Source of the DNA: Stappia indica
Lineage (GTDB): Bacteria > Pseudomonadota > Alphaproteobacteria > Rhizobiales > Stappiaceae
Assembly: GCF_001696535.1 (NCBI RefSeq)
Contig: NZ_MBQE01000001.1
Span: 868,001 to 932,000, forward strand
Reading direction: 5' to 3'
DNA: 64,000 nt
Positions 8,337 through 15,936 of this stretch are shown in pieces (positions within the stretch are counted from its first letter, which is position 1; each line of letters starts with the position of its first letter). The translations under genes and the position numbers were made by a program. A model generated the notes under the pieces. That model did not search any database. It was not told the origin of the DNA and worked only from the letters and a program-made list of their open reading frames with translations.

Positions 8337-9551
8337 ATGCGCGCCCTCGACCGACTTGTCGCCTCGTCCTACGGAATGAACATCGCCGACCAGATCGCGC
8401 TGGTCGCCGTGCCCATCGTCGCCGCGACCGCCTTCGGTGCCGGCGCCAGCACAATCGGGCTGCTGGTCGCCTGCCAGTCGATGGCGCATCTGGTGGGCAG
8501 CCTCCCCTTCGGCGTTCTGGTCGACCGCATCCAGCCGCGCAGCGCGGTGCTCGCCTCGGCGGTGCTGTCGCTCATAGGCTTTGCGGCGGCGGCCCTTGCC
8601 ATCGCTGCCGGAGAGATCCTGCCCTTTGCCGGGGCGATCGCGCTCGCCGGCCTCGGCATCGTGCTCTACGGACTGGCGAGCCTGTCGATCCTGCCGCGGA
8701 TCGTGACGCAGGGCGAGCTCACCAGCGCCAACGCAGCGATCTCCCTGCCCCGCTCGGTCGCCTCGCTGGCCGTGCCGCTCGCCCTCGGGCTCGCGCTCGA
8801 CCGGGCGGGCGCTGCCGCCGTGTTCTGGGCAGCGGCGGCCTGCGCGCTGTCGGCGCTGGTGCTGACGGTGCGCCTGCCGGTCTTTCCCTTGCGCCCCGTG
8901 CAACGCGAGGCGCTGGCGGTCCGGCTGGCGAAAGGCGCCGGCTTCGTGCTGCGCCACCCGATGCTGCTGCCGATCACCTTCTGCGCCGTGTTCTGGAACT
9001 TTGCGTTCTCGATGCTGGTGGTGCTGGCCGTCCCGGTGATCACCCAAGCACACGGTGGCGAGGCGACGCTCTTTGCCGGTGCGATGGCCGCCTTCGGCCT
9101 CGCCTCGGTCGCCGGCATCTTCGTGGCCGGACGCCTTGCAAACCGCATCGCCCCGCGCGTCGTGCTGATGTTCGGCCCCGGCAGCTCGGCCATCGCCGCC
9201 TTGATGCTTCTGGTGCTGCCGCAAGGCGATCCCGGCCCCTTGCTGCTCACCGCTTTCTTCGTGCTCGGCTTCGGCCCGTCGATGTGGCTGGTGACACAGA
9301 ACACGGTGCGCCAGCTGGTGACGCCGGCGCAGATGCTGGGGCGGGTCAACGCGGTGATCCAGACGGCGATCTACGGTACGCGGCCGCTGGGCGCGCTGGC
9401 GGGCGGCGCCATCGGCACAGCCTTCGCCCCGCAAGCCGGGCTCGTCGTGGTCGCGGCCCTCTTCGCCCTCTCCTTCGCCGTGGTGCTGGCCAGCCGGCTG
9501 ACGACGGTCACCGATTACGGCGCGCTGGCGCTGGCGGAGGAGACGGCCTAG
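8337..9551 (+). CDS. MFS transporter
   Basis: 404 residues and about twelve hydrophobic segments. The loop between helices 2 and 3 reads FGVLVDRIQPRS, a relaxed form of the MFS GxLaDrxGrr motif. The overall pattern resembles the EntS-like efflux branch (QNTVRQLVTPAQMLGRVNAV in the second half is typical). It probably exports a small molecule by proton antiport across the inner membrane. It stands alone, divergent from the DUF2269 operon and convergent with queF with only 5 bp between stops. Substrate unknown. Confidence 0.87.
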   Translation: MRALDRLVASSYGMNIADQIALVAVPIVAATAFGAGASTIGLLVACQSMAHLVGSLPFGVLVDRIQPRSAVLASAVLSLIGFAAAALAIAAGEILPFAGAIALAGLGIVLYGLASLSILPRIVTQGELTSANAAISLPRSVASLAVPLALGLALDRAGAAAVFWAAAACALSALVLTVRLPVFPLRPVQREALAVRLAKGAGFVLRHPMLLPITFCAVFWNFAFSMLVVLAVPVITQAHGGEATLFAGAMAAFGLASVAGIFVAGRLANRIAPRVVLMFGPGSSAIAALMLLVLPQGDPGPLLLTAFFVLGFGPSMWLVTQNTVRQLVTPAQMLGRVNAVIQTAIYGTRPLGALAGGAIGTAFAPQAGLVVVAALFALSFAVVLASRLTTVTDYGALALAEETA

Positions 9552-9556
9552 TCCGC

Positions 9557-10024
9557 TCAGCCCCGGCCGCGATAGGGCGGCACGCCCTGGTCGGGGATCC
9601 ACACGTCGGCCGGCGCCGGGCCGGTCTGGTAGAAGACGTCGATGGGAATGCCGCCCCGCGGATACCAGTAGCCGCCGATGCGCAGCCAGTCCGGCGCCAG
9701 CAGGTCGACGAGCCGCCGGCCGATGCTGACCGTGCAGTCCTCGTGGAAGGCGCCGTGGTTGCGGAACGAGGTGAGGTAGAGCTTCAGCGACTTGCTCTCC
9801 ACCAGCCAGCCGGACGGCAGGTAGTCGATGACCAGATGCGCGAAATCGGGCTGGCCGGTCATCGGGCAGAGCGAGGTGAATTCCGGCGCGGTGAAGCGCA
9901 CGGCATAGCGCACGTCCGGCTGCGGATTGGGCACCCGCTCCAGCACGGCATCCTTCGGGCTTGCCGGGATCTGCGTCGCGCTGCCGAGCTGGGTCAGGCC
10001 GGAATAGATATCCTTGTCGCTCAT
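9557..10024 (-). CDS. queF: NADPH-dependent 7-cyano-7-deazaguanine reductase QueF
   Basis: 155 residues, a type I (single-domain) QueF. It reduces preQ0 to preQ1 in queuosine synthesis for tRNA. The catalytic residues are visible: Cys53 in [10 protein letters not shown], Asp60, the substrate motif ESKSLKLYL (76-84), and His94-Glu95 in GAFHED. I chose the start MSDKDIY (10024) over a longer frame because the ten residues before it are not conserved in the family. No other queuosine gene is in the window and no preQ1 riboswitch was seen in the 78 bp upstream. Confidence 0.95.
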   Translation of the reverse strand: MSDKDIYSGLTQLGSATQIPASPKDAVLERVPNPQPDVRYAVRFTAPEFTSLCPMTGQPDFAHLVIDYLPSGWLVESKSLKLYLTSFRNHGAFHEDCTVSIGRRLVDLLAPDWLRIGGYWYPRGGIPIDVFYQTGPAPADVWIPDQGVPPYRGRG

Positions 10025-10102
10025 CGCACACCGTCCATCGCTAGAATGCCGCAAGGCGCCCCCTGTAGCACCGCGCGGAGGGCGCGGTAAACCGGGCGGG
10101 GC

Positions 10103-10517
10103 TTAGTGTTCGTCGTCGTCGATCCACGCAACATTCGCGGCCAGCAGCGCCGCGAGCCGGGCGGTGTCGATCTCGTTCGCCATCAGGTCCTTGATCGGCT
10201 GGGCAAAGAAGCCCTCCTCCGGCTCGGTCAGGCGAAGATAGTTGAGTTCCAGAAACGCCTTGGCAGCCAGAAAGGCGACCCGCTTGTTCCCGTCCGAAAA
10301 GGCATGCGCCTTGCCTATGGCATAGATGTACTCTGCGGCGAGAACCGTCAGGTCCTGCTCGCCGCCATACATGCATGTGCCAAGGGCGATGCACGGCCGC
10401 CTCGAGGTCGTTGCGCTTCTGCGGATAGCCCTCGATGAAATGGCCGGGATAATTGATCCCGACCTTGCGAACGATCAGGTCGATGTCCGCGACCGTGAGC
10501 CAGAACGGCTCCGCCAT
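10103..10517 (-). pseudogene. doc: Doc/Fic-type toxin, frame-shifted
   Basis: The N-terminal part starts at 10517 (MAEPFWLTVADIDLIVRK...) and reads to EAAVHRPWHMH. The rest continues in another frame from about 10372 (MYGGEQDLTVLAAEY...) through the intact Fic motif HAFSDGNKR to the stop at 10103. The two halves together match Doc, a Fic-fold kinase that phosphorylates EF-Tu. One extra base (or two missing) near 10372-10385, in the CATGCATG stretch, explains the break. The gene is either inactive or the base is a sequencing error. It is immediately downstream of a small ORF that could be its antitoxin. Confidence 0.72.
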
Positions 10518-10518
10518 G

Positions 10519-10710
10519 CTATTCGCCGAGCCTCTTCAGGGTCTCGGCGTGCTGGACGAAAGCGTCATCGACGATATCGCCGACGGAGCGCGGTCGCTGC
10601 CCGGCCTGCCGGCGGCGTGCCGCCTCTTCCGTGCCGAACTTCGGCGCAGCACGGTCGTCGCCTTTGCGGGCCTTGCCCGGGCGCTCCTCGACCTTGGGAT
10701 CGTGATCCAT
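10519..10710 (-). CDS. Possible antitoxin partner of the Doc-like gene
   Basis: 63 residues, very polar (MDHDPKVEERPGKARKGDD...), ending SVGDIVDDAFVQHAETLKRLGE. The ending suggests an amphipathic helix that could occupy a Fic active site. Its stop is 1 bp before the Doc start, the usual antitoxin-toxin order. No DNA-binding domain such as that of Phd is evident. The assignment rests on position and general character; I do not recognise the family with certainty. Confidence 0.5.
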   Translation of the reverse strand: MDHDPKVEERPGKARKGDDRAAPKFGTEEAARRRQAGQRPRSVGDIVDDAFVQHAETLKRLGE

Positions 10711-10815
10711 CGTTGCACCTCGTCGGCTGGCGGATGCCGTATCCGCGCGACCATCTTACGCCCGCGCCGGGAACAACCGCAAGAACGCGGCCATCCTGTA
10801 GAATATGGTACGGGA

Positions 10816-11730
10816 TCAGGCCGCCGACCAGGGCGGCACGCGGAAGGTCTCGACCAGATAGTCGATGAAGAGGCGCGCGCGCGGCAGCAGCTGGCGCTCG
10901 GGCAGGTAGACCGCGTGGAAGGCGGTGTCGTCGCGCACCTGATACTCGCTCAGCAAGGGCACCAGGTCGCCCCGCGCGATGGCGGGATTGGCCAGATGTT
11001 CGGCCATGCGCATGACGCCGTGGCCGGCGAGACAGATCTGCACCAGCGACAAGCCGTTGGCGCTGCGGAAATCGCCCTCCACCGCCACGGTCTCCACCGC
11101 GCCATCGACGAGGAACGGCCAGCGGTTGAGATGGCCGCGCCGCCCCTCCCACATCAGGCAGTTGGCCCCGGCCAGGTCGCGCGGATGCGCGATAGGCCCG
11201 TGCGCGGCGAGATAGGCGGGCGCGGCGACGACGACCCGCTGCAGGTCGCAGAGCTTGCGGCTCATCAGCGAGGAATCCTCCAGCCGCCCCATGCGGACGG
11301 CGACGTCGATATTCTCCTCGATGAGATTGGCGAAGCGGTCGGTCAGCGACAGGGCGAGGGTCAGGCCCGGATGCCGCTTCAGGAAGTCGGGAATACGCGG
11401 CACGATCTGATCGGTGCCGAAGGCGATGGGCGCGCTGACGCGCAGCTCGCCGGCGGCCGCCCGCGTGGCGGAGGAGACCTCCCCTTCCGCCGCCTCCACC
11501 GTGTCGATGGCGCGCACGCAGGCCTCGAAATAGGTCTGCCCCTCGTCGGTGAGCCGGTGGCCCCTGGTCGAGCGGTGCAGCAGCTTGACGCCGAGCCGCT
11601 TTTCCAGCCCCGAAACGCTCTGGCTGACGAAGGGTTGGCTGACGCGCAGCATGTCGGCGGCATGGCGGAAGCCCCCCGCCTCGACGACCGCGCGGAACAC
11701 CCGCATTTCCAGCAAACGATTGTCCTTCAT
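10816..11730 (-). CDS. LysR-family transcriptional regulator
   Basis: 304 residues. The N-terminal winged helix (residues 5-65, FRAVVEAGGFRHAADMLRVS) is followed by a periplasmic-binding-like effector domain. The layout fits the large group of LysR proteins resembling those next to oxidoreductases. There is no divergent partner gene: upstream is the terminator of the aldolase operon and downstream the toxin remnant. Its target is therefore unclear, and it may act elsewhere on the chromosome. Confidence 0.9.
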   Translation of the reverse strand: MKDNRLLEMRVFRAVVEAGGFRHAADMLRVSQPFVSQSVSGLEKRLGVKLLHRSTRGHRLTDEGQTYFEACVRAIDTVEAAEGEVSSATRAAAGELRVSAPIAFGTDQIVPRIPDFLKRHPGLTLALSLTDRFANLIEENIDVAVRMGRLEDSSLMSRKLCDLQRVVVAAPAYLAAHGPIAHPRDLAGANCLMWEGRRGHLNRWPFLVDGAVETVAVEGDFRSANGLSLVQICLAGHGVMRMAEHLANPAIARGDLVPLLSEYQVRDDTAFHAVYLPERQLLPRARLFIDYLVETFRVPPWSAA

Positions 11731-11812
11731 GCCCCGTCCATGTCCCCCTCGCCGCCCCCCTCAGGCAGCGGGACACACTAGCAAGGCGGGCGGGCGGCGT
11801 CAGCCGGGAGAC

Positions 11813-11850
11813 AAAAAAAGACGGCCGGGCGCACGGGACGCACCGGCCGC
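11813..11850 (-). terminator. Intrinsic terminator of the Mo-hydroxylase/TRAP/aldolase operon
   Basis: On the minus strand, CGGCCGG (from about 11850) pairs with CCGGCCG, and seven T follow (the A-run 11813-11819 on the plus strand). It lies about 50 bp beyond the aldolase stop and closes the operon. Confidence 0.8.
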
Positions 11851-11896
11851 TGGAAGCGGGGCAAAACAGGGCAGATACCCGTCAGTCGAACATGTC

Positions 11897-12709
11897 TTAG
11901 TCAAACATGTCGGGGCAATCCTGGACCAGCTGGTCCCAGATGGTCTGGAAATGCAGCCAGCCGATATATTCGCTGCCGACATGCTCGCGGCTGTAGCGGG
12001 CGCGATCCTCGCGGATGTAGATCGGCGGGATGCCGGCGGCGGCAATCGCCAGCTGCTGCTGGCAGCAGCGCTCCAGCGCGATGAACCAGAAGGCCGCCGC
12101 CTCGATGCTGTGGCGGCTCGCCGTCAGCAGGCCATGGTTCTGGTGGATCGCCGCCTTGACGCCCTTGAAGGCGGTCGCGACGTTGGACCCGGCATGGTTC
12201 TCGACCGCGACCGCACCGGCCTCGTCGCCGATGATGACATGGTCCTCGAAGAAGGCGCAGGCATCCTGGGTGATCGGCTCGATGGGCCGGCCGAGCGCGG
12301 CATAGGCGGTGCCGTAGACCGTGTGCGCATGGCACATGGCGATGATGTCGGGATGCGCCTCGTGCACATTGGCATGCAGGACGAAGCCGGCGCGGTTCAC
12401 CGCATGGGTGCCCTCGATGACGTTGCCTGCATGGTCGACGAGGATCAGGTTCGACATCTTCACCTTGTCGAAGTGGATCGCCATCGGGTTGGTCCAGTAG
12501 AGCTCCGGACGCTCCGGATCGCGCACCGTCAGGTGGCCGGCGAAGCCGTAGTCGAAGCCCTGCTGGGCGAAGGCGCGGCAGGCGCCGACCAGGCGCTCCT
12601 TGCGGTGGCGGCGCTCTTCCTCGACGCTCTCGAACGAGGGCTCGTACGGAAAGATCAGGCCTTCCTGCTCCGGCTGGTAGATCGAAACCCGTCCCTTGAG
12701 ATCCAGCAT
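11897..12709 (-). CDS. Class II aldolase/adducin-family protein
   Basis: 270 residues of the fuculose-phosphate aldolase fold. Probable zinc ligands are His127 and His129 in CHAHTVYG and His192 in QNHGLLT. Members cleave or form aldols, decarboxylate, or dehydrate hydroxy-acids. It follows dctM by 109 bp, and a perfect palindrome (GATAACTGTTATC) in that gap may give separate control. Placed after a Mo hydroxylase and a TRAP importer, it could split or decarboxylate the hydroxylated product. Substrate unassigned; cytoplasmic. Confidence 0.88.
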   Translation of the reverse strand: MLDLKGRVSIYQPEQEGLIFPYEPSFESVEEERRHRKERLVGACRAFAQQGFDYGFAGHLTVRDPERPELYWTNPMAIHFDKVKMSNLILVDHAGNVIEGTHAVNRAGFVLHANVHEAHPDIIAMCHAHTVYGTAYAALGRPIEPITQDACAFFEDHVIIGDEAGAVAVENHAGSNVATAFKGVKAAIHQNHGLLTASRHSIEAAAFWFIALERCCQQQLAIAAAGIPPIYIREDRARYSREHVGSEYIGWLHFQTIWDQLVQDCPDMFD

Positions 12710-12801
12710 GTCGTTCCCTCCTGAAGGCCGGCGAAACCCCGGCTCGCATATCTCCCCTTCTGGCTCGCACGCCCACCGGAACGGGTCAATTCCGCCCCGG
12801 T

Positions 12802-12814
12802 GATAACTGTTATC
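12802..12814. promoter_or_regulatory. 13-bp palindrome, candidate operator
   Basis: GATAAC-T-GTTATC is perfectly symmetric and AT-rich against a GC-rich background. It lies between the dctM stop and the aldolase start. A hairpin CGCCCTC-N4-GAGGGCG overlaps the end of dctM beside it. Confidence 0.4.
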
Positions 12815-12818
12815 GCCC

Positions 12819-14141
12819 TCACACGAGGGCGAGCGTCAGGAAGGGAAACAGCGCGATCAGCGCGAGCGAGCCGAGCATGACCAACATGAACGGCACGGTG
12901 CCGAGGAAGATCTGCTCCACGCCGACGCTCGGGTCGGCCAGCGTGTTGTGCACCGTGAAGACGGAGATGCCGAAGGGCGGCGTCAACAGCCCGATCTCCA
13001 CCGCGATGACGGTGACGATGCCGAAATGGATGAGATCGAAGCCCATCGACTGGGCGATGGGCGCGGCGATGGGCACCATGATCAGCAGGATCGAGCTGCT
13101 GTCGAGGATCATGCCGAGCAGCAGCAGCAACACGACATAGAGCACGAGGAAGCCGTAAGGGCCGAAGCCGCTCATCCGCACCACGTCGCCGATGGCGTTG
13201 GGAATGCCGGCAACCGACAGCATGCGGCTGTAGAAGCCTGCCGCGATGAGCAGGATCAGGATGCCGACGGACACCGTGCCGGTCTGTTTCAGCACTTCCC
13301 AGATGCGGTGGCGGTCGAGCTTGCGGCGGGCAAGCGCGATGACCAGCGCGCCGAAGGCGCCGACGCCGCCGGCCTCGGTCGGGGTGAAGAAGCCGCTGTA
13401 GAGACCGCCGAGCACCAGGACGACGAGCATCAGGATCGGCAGCAGCTTGACCGCGATCTCGCGCCCGCCCATCTCGCGCTCGCGGGTGGCGGTGCGCGCG
13501 GCGGCGGAGGGATCGGTGAAGACGAAGGCGGGACGGAAGCGGGCGAGCAGCATGATCACCGCGACGAAGCCGAGGGCGAGCATCACGCCCGGAATGACGC
13601 CGGCAACGAACATGCGGCCGATGGAGACCTCGGCGAGCACGCCGTAGATGATCAGCAAGAGGCTCGGCGGGATCAGCATGCCGAGGACGGAGCTGCCGGC
13701 GACGGTGCCGGCGGAAAAGCCCGCCCGGTAGCCGTGACGGCGCATCTCCGGCACCGCGACGCGGGTGAAGACGGCGGCCGAGGCGATGGAGACGCCGGTG
13801 ACGGCGGCAAAGACCGTGTTGGCGGCAACGGTGGCGACGCCCAGCCCGCCGGCGATGCGCCGCAGCAGGCTTTCGGCCACCTCGAACGTGTCGCGCCCGA
13901 CATTGGAGACGCTGACCAGAAGCCCCATCAGCACGAAGAGCGGGATGGTGGCGAAGAGATAATCGGCGATGCCGTTATAGGCGGTGAGCGACAGGAGCCG
14001 CATGGCGAGCTCGAAATTGTCGCGGATGATCCACACGCCGGCGAAGGCGACGGCGAACAGCGCCACCGCGATCTGCATGCCCAGCAGCACCAGGAAGATG
14101 AGCGCGGCGATCAGCAGGACGCCGATGGTCAGGGCGGTCAT
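12819..14141 (-). CDS. dctM: TRAP transporter large permease (DctM family)
   Basis: 440 residues and about twelve hydrophobic segments, beginning MTALTIGVLLIAALIFLVLLG. Typical conserved stretches are GVSIASAAVFTRVAVPEM, the GMLIPPSLLLIIYG loop and GLLTPPFGISVF near the end. It forms the sodium-coupled membrane channel of a TRAP importer with DctQ and receives the ligand from DctP. Start and DctQ stop overlap (4 bp). Solute unknown; operon context suggests an organic acid. Confidence 0.95.
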   Translation of the reverse strand: MTALTIGVLLIAALIFLVLLGMQIAVALFAVAFAGVWIIRDNFELAMRLLSLTAYNGIADYLFATIPLFVLMGLLVSVSNVGRDTFEVAESLLRRIAGGLGVATVAANTVFAAVTGVSIASAAVFTRVAVPEMRRHGYRAGFSAGTVAGSSVLGMLIPPSLLLIIYGVLAEVSIGRMFVAGVIPGVMLALGFVAVIMLLARFRPAFVFTDPSAAARTATREREMGGREIAVKLLPILMLVVLVLGGLYSGFFTPTEAGGVGAFGALVIALARRKLDRHRIWEVLKQTGTVSVGILILLIAAGFYSRMLSVAGIPNAIGDVVRMSGFGPYGFLVLYVVLLLLLGMILDSSSILLIMVPIAAPIAQSMGFDLIHFGIVTVIAVEIGLLTPPFGISVFTVHNTLADPSVGVEQIFLGTVPFMLVMLGSLALIALFPFLTLALV

Positions 14142-14707
14142 GGGCGGGCCTTCCGGTAGGCGGCGAGATGCGAGGCGGCGACCGCGAGATAGGCGGCGAC
14201 GGCAAAACCCGAGCCGACGACGATGATGGCGCGGAACGGCAGGGTGGGAATGGTGAAGACGCCCTGGACGCCGAAATACTCGCTGCCGCGCCACGCGCCG
14301 ACCGTGTCCGGCCAGGCGGAATAGAGGATTGCCAGGAAGACGGCGGCGCCGACCAGGGAGAACAGCGCGTCGACCAGCGCCATCAGCCGCGGCGTCGCGC
14401 GCTCCAGCCCGCGCACGAAGAAGTCGGCCCGGGTCATGCGGCCGCTGAGAATGGCGGAAGAGACCTGCAGGAAGACGATGGCGACGACCGAGCGGGCGCA
14501 AACCTCGGCGACGCCGGTGATCGGGGCATTGAGCAGGTTGCGGCCGACGACATCGGCGACGATGGCCAGCATCATCGCGAAGATCCACACGGTGCCGATG
14601 GCAGCCAGCGCATTGGAGGCAAGGGCCAGCGCAGCCGCGCCCGGCACCCCGGCGCGTACCGGCGGCGCGCTCGCCTCGCCGGCCTCCAGGTCGATTTCCT
14701 CAGCCAT
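14138..14707 (-). CDS. dctQ: TRAP transporter small permease (DctQ family)
   Basis: 189 residues with four membrane helices after a polar N-terminus (MAEEIDLEAG). The start at 14707 is preferred because GGGGGAGA lies just upstream; a longer frame to 14767 exists. DctQ is the small membrane subunit that holds DctM. It is separated from dctP by 111 bp containing a strong stem-loop. It overlaps dctM by 4 bp. Confidence 0.92.
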   Translation of the reverse strand: MAEEIDLEAGEASAPPVRAGVPGAAALALASNALAAIGTVWIFAMMLAIVADVVGRNLLNAPITGVAEVCARSVVAIVFLQVSSAILSGRMTRADFFVRGLERATPRLMALVDALFSLVGAAVFLAILYSAWPDTVGAWRGSEYFGVQGVFTIPTLPFRAIIVVGSGFAVAAYLAVAASHLAAYRKARP

Positions 14708-14767
14708 CGTCTCCCCCGCTGGCTTTTCGCGTGATGCGCAGCTTGCCTCCCCCCGGCCGGCAAGCAA

Positions 14768-14796
14768 GTCCCGCCCGGCAGGAGGCCGGGCGGGAC
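14768..14796 (-). other. Strong stem-loop between dctP and dctQ
   Basis: Perfect 12-bp arms (GTCCCGCCCGGC and its complement) around a 5-nt loop, with no following T-run. Such hairpins after solute-binding-protein genes commonly stabilise the upstream mRNA or partly stop transcription, giving more binding protein than permease. Role is inferred. Confidence 0.6.
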
Positions 14797-14818
14797 GATC
14801 ATCGCAGCACCAACGATA

Positions 14819-15877
14819 TTACAGACCTTCGTCCCATGCGCGCAGCGGCTCGACACCGCGCTCGCGCAGGGCCGCGAAATAGGCCTTCAGCACGGTCTTG
14901 GCGGGCTCGCCGCCGGTCGCAAGCCAGGGCTCGACGATGTTCGGCAGGTTGTTCACCCACTTGCGCTTCTCCTCCTCGGGAAGCTCGCGGATCTCCAGGC
15001 CAGCCGCCTGCATCTCGGTGATGGCGGTGGTCGCCTTCTCCGTGACATAGGCGCCGTGACGCTTGGAGGTCTCCTTGCCGGCGGCGCGGAACGCCGCCTG
15101 CACGTCCTCCGGCAGACCGTCGAAGAAGCTCTTGTTGACGGCGATGCCGCCGAAATACATCGAGCCGATGCCGACGCGGGTGAGCTTCGGCGCGACCTCG
15201 TAGACGCGGGTCGGCAGGATGCCCGAGGCAAACGACAGCGTGCCCTCGGTCACGCCGGTCTGGATGTTGGTGTAGTAGGTGGTCAGCGCGCCGTCGACGG
15301 GCGTGGCGCCGGTGTCGCGCAGCCAGTTGGCCGAGGTGCCCGGCGCATTCAGCTTGCGGTTCTGCAGGTCGGCGAGGCTGTTGACCTCGAACGTGGCATA
15401 GATGTCGTAGCTGTCGGTGATCAGCGACGACAGGTGCACCATGTTCTGCTCGGCCCAGCTGTCGCGCAGCTCCGGCAGCTCGTCGGTGAGCTTGTCGAAG
15501 ATCTCGATCAGGAGCTCATGGTCGCCGGTGGCGAAGGGCGTGAAGTAGGTGACGTTCTGGAGCGGCATGGTGGCACCTTCCCAGACCGTGCCGACCATAC
15601 CGACATCGACGATGCCGTCGCGCACCGCCTCGCGGGTGTCGGTGAACTTGTAGAGCGTGCCGCCGTAGGACTCGACCCAGTTGACCTTGTACTCGCCCTT
15701 TTCGGCGAGCAGGCGGTCGACCTCCGGCTGGAAGCCGTTCTTCATCGCCCAGGCCCAGATATTCGCTTCCGGATGGCTGGAGCCGATGTTGACGGTGATG
15801 GTCTGCTGGGCGCTGGCCGGAACGGCGAAGACCGTTCCCGCGAGCGCGGCAGCCACGATGAGATGCTTGAACTTCAT
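14819..15877 (-). CDS. dctP: TRAP transporter solute-binding protein (DctP family)
   Basis: 352 residues. A Sec signal peptide (MKFKHLIVAAALAGTVFAVPASA) with probable cleavage after ASA leads into TITVNIGSSHPEANIWAWAM, the start of a DctP domain. The protein is periplasmic and delivers a ligand to DctQM. It starts 59 bp after the Mo-hydroxylase large-subunit stop, so uptake and hydroxylation are probably one operon. The long flanking open frame that continues upstream is antisense-like and not part of the protein. Ligand unknown; the family mostly binds organic acids through a conserved arginine. Confidence 0.94.
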   Translation of the reverse strand: MKFKHLIVAAALAGTVFAVPASAQQTITVNIGSSHPEANIWAWAMKNGFQPEVDRLLAEKGEYKVNWVESYGGTLYKFTDTREAVRDGIVDVGMVGTVWEGATMPLQNVTYFTPFATGDHELLIEIFDKLTDELPELRDSWAEQNMVHLSSLITDSYDIYATFEVNSLADLQNRKLNAPGTSANWLRDTGATPVDGALTTYYTNIQTGVTEGTLSFASGILPTRVYEVAPKLTRVGIGSMYFGGIAVNKSFFDGLPEDVQAAFRAAGKETSKRHGAYVTEKATTAITEMQAAGLEIRELPEEEKRKWVNNLPNIVEPWLATGGEPAKTVLKAYFAALRERGVEPLRAWDEGL

Positions 15878-15936
15878 GGTCTTCCTCCCCAGTTCGGCCC
15901 CGTCAGCGGACGGAGCCCGGCACCCTTGAGGGCGCG

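Noticed and set aside
10360-10390. Programmed frameshift in the Doc gene
   Set aside because: There is no slippery heptamer or downstream structure; mutation or a read error is simpler.
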